A stretch of 6,741 nucleotides of DNA from JARFQH01 sp041299015 (GTDB lineage Bacteria > Desulfobacterota > Desulfobacteria > Desulfobacterales > SG8-13), in the NCBI GenBank assembly GCA_041299015.1, contig JBFYWB010000041.1, forward strand, positions 1 through 6,741, read 5' to 3'. Of the stretch, positions 5,881-6,741 are shown piece after piece (positions within the stretch are counted from its first letter, which is position 1; each line of letters starts with the position of its first letter). The notes beneath the pieces were generated by a model that worked only from the letters and a program-made list of their open reading frames with translations, was not told where the DNA came from and made no database searches. Made by a program: the position numbers and the translations under genes.

Positions 5881-5928
5881 AAGTGCCTGAAGTCGGGAGT
5901 GCCTAAAGTGAGCTCAAGTGCCTAAAGT
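5881..5928 (+). repeat. Three AGTGCCTRAAGT repeats
   Basis: AGTGCCTGAAGT (5882), AGTGCCTAAAGT (5898) and AGTGCCTAAAGT (5917), with periods of 16 and 19 bases. They fill the gap between two converging genes. No hairpin or T-run is evident. Confidence 0.75.
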
Positions 5929-5956
5929 TGGAAAAACAAACACACGAAACCAATTA

Positions 5957-6741
5957 TTATTTGACGATCCGCAACTTATGCGTCCGCCTCAACTCCTCCC
6001 ACAGCTTTCTGATGATCACCGTTGCGGCCTCCTTGCGGGGCAGCGTGGGGTTGCCCGAGGCGGCCCGGCAGGCAGCGAGCAGGTCTTCGTTACCGCTCCA
6101 GATGCCGAACTCGTTGCGGATGTATGCGCCGAGCGAAAAATTGAGCTTAGCCAGTTCGCCTGAGGTCATGTTTGCCATCGTGGTTCGGTCTTTTAAGGAC
6201 ATCTCGGTCATTAAGCGGGAAACCGCCTCGGCAATGGATTGCGGCAAACCGGGCCGCGTCCGGCCGGGTTCGCGCCTCGACGCCGTGTCGAGCTTGTCCT
6301 GGCAGAGCCAGAAGGCGCTGGTGATCAAACGAAAGGTTCTTTCATAGGTGTCCGGCGCGTCGTCCGCTTCCGGTCCGGCGACATTCAAGACGGCTATTTT
6401 CTTTTGCATCAACCAGTCGGCGATCACCGTCGAGGCCTTGAAAGCCGGAACCATCGCCAGGTCGATATGCAGAAAATGCCGCCCGTTTTTGTGGGCGAAG
6501 TCCCGGCCCGCTTTCAGCTCACCGTCGATTTCACCACGGGTCAGGAGCAAGGTGCCGTCGGCGCTGGTGACACTCTTTTCCAGGCACTCCAGCCCGCTGG
6601 GCAGTTCCTGAAGGTCATGCGGCGATGCCGCCCGGTTGCGAGCGGTGGCCGCACCCTTCGCTATCCAGCCGCCATGGGCGATGTCCAGGTGAAGCGCCGC
6701 ATCCAGGGCCGCCCGGGCGGTGGCGTTGAGTCCATTTGAAA
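5957..6741 (-). CDS. Putative molybdenum-carrier-like domain plus DUF6794-like domain, 5' end outside window
   Basis: 260 residues are visible. The frame is open to the window edge, so the start is missing; a TTG at 6550 is internal. Residues about 3-150 (NGLNATARAALDAAL, IAHGGWIAKG, DGTLLLTRGEIDGE, GRHFLHIDL, KIAVLNVAGPEADDAPDTYE) match, from memory, the family called putative molybdenum carrier, a Rossmann-like fold. Residues about 165-260 (LPQSIAEAVSRLM, MSLKDRTTMANM, LNFSLGAYIRNEFGIW, then a WEELRRTHKLRIVK end) match the DUF6794 type of domain. The usual glycine-rich GGQTGVDR signature reads NGLNATAR here, and the following segment after WIAKG looks shortened. Ligand binding by the first domain is therefore doubtful. 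The function of either domain is not established. It converges on the coiled-coil gene with 79 bases between. Confidence 0.75.
   Translation of the reverse strand, partial: SNGLNATARAALDAALHLDIAHGGWIAKGAATARNRAASPHDLQELPSGLECLEKSVTSADGTLLLTRGEIDGELKAGRDFAHKNGRHFLHIDLAMVPAFKASTVIADWLMQKKIAVLNVAGPEADDAPDTYERTFRLITSAFWLCQDKLDTASRREPGRTRPGLPQSIAEAVSRLMTEMSLKDRTTMANMTSGELAKLNFSLGAYIRNEFGIWSGNEDLLAACRAASGNPTLPRKEAATVIIRKLWEELRRTHKLRIVK

Noticed and set aside
6239..6739. Plus-strand open frame of 166 codons at the right edge
   Set aside because: It is the shadow of the minus-strand two-domain gene, which has recognisable motifs along its length.

Overview
The window looks like an accessory-rich stretch of a moderately GC-rich Gram-negative chromosome. 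The likeliest source is a deltaproteobacterium (Desulfobacterota, sulfate-reducer type). This is inferred from gene content and codon style: a receiver-less CheB of the CheB/CheR fusion kind, a QueG-like iron-sulfur protein, a C5-pathway hemL, a KptA-like protein and a DUF6794-type protein. No 16S or other marker is present to confirm it.

Layout. (1) Positions 1-439, minus: 5' part of a CheB-domain chemotaxis methylesterase, cut by the window edge. (2) Positions 440-1434: a gene graveyard. Two broken genes are interleaved on both strands. One is the start of a CRISPR-associated cas3, whose N-terminal piece lies at 1434-1268 on the minus strand and whose HD-motif piece lies at 442-504 on the plus strand. 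The other is a QueG-like 4Fe-4S protein broken into three pieces in the order N (+), C (-), middle (+). An exact 13-bp inverted repeat (441-453 and 1268-1280) sits at both cas3 breakpoints. Computationally flipping 454-1267 restores a continuous cas3 reading frame through the HD motif. (3) Positions 1435-1842: no recognisable gene, but a strong G-quadruplex motif, a GC-rich hairpin and short GGTTACG repeats. (4) Positions 1843-2003: terminator, tRNA-Lys(CTT) with encoded CCA, and its promoter, all minus strand. (5) Positions 2058-2828, minus: a KptA/Tpt1-like protein with altered catalytic motifs. (6) Positions 3071-4357, plus: an intact hemL (glutamate-1-semialdehyde aminotransferase). (7) Positions 4704/4756-5877, plus: a two-TM, coiled-coil protein with a RelE/ParE-like C-terminal domain and an apparently frameshifted N-terminus. 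(8) Positions 5957-6741, minus: the C-terminal part of a putative molybdenum-carrier-like domain joined to a DUF6794-like domain, cut by the window edge.

The genes do not form one operon. hemL is the only clear housekeeping enzyme. The KptA-like gene and tRNA-Lys are co-oriented, and the KptA-like gene is divergent from hemL. The most interesting feature is the rearranged cas3/QueG block, where a short inverted repeat that also contains the cheB ribosome-binding site marks an inversion.
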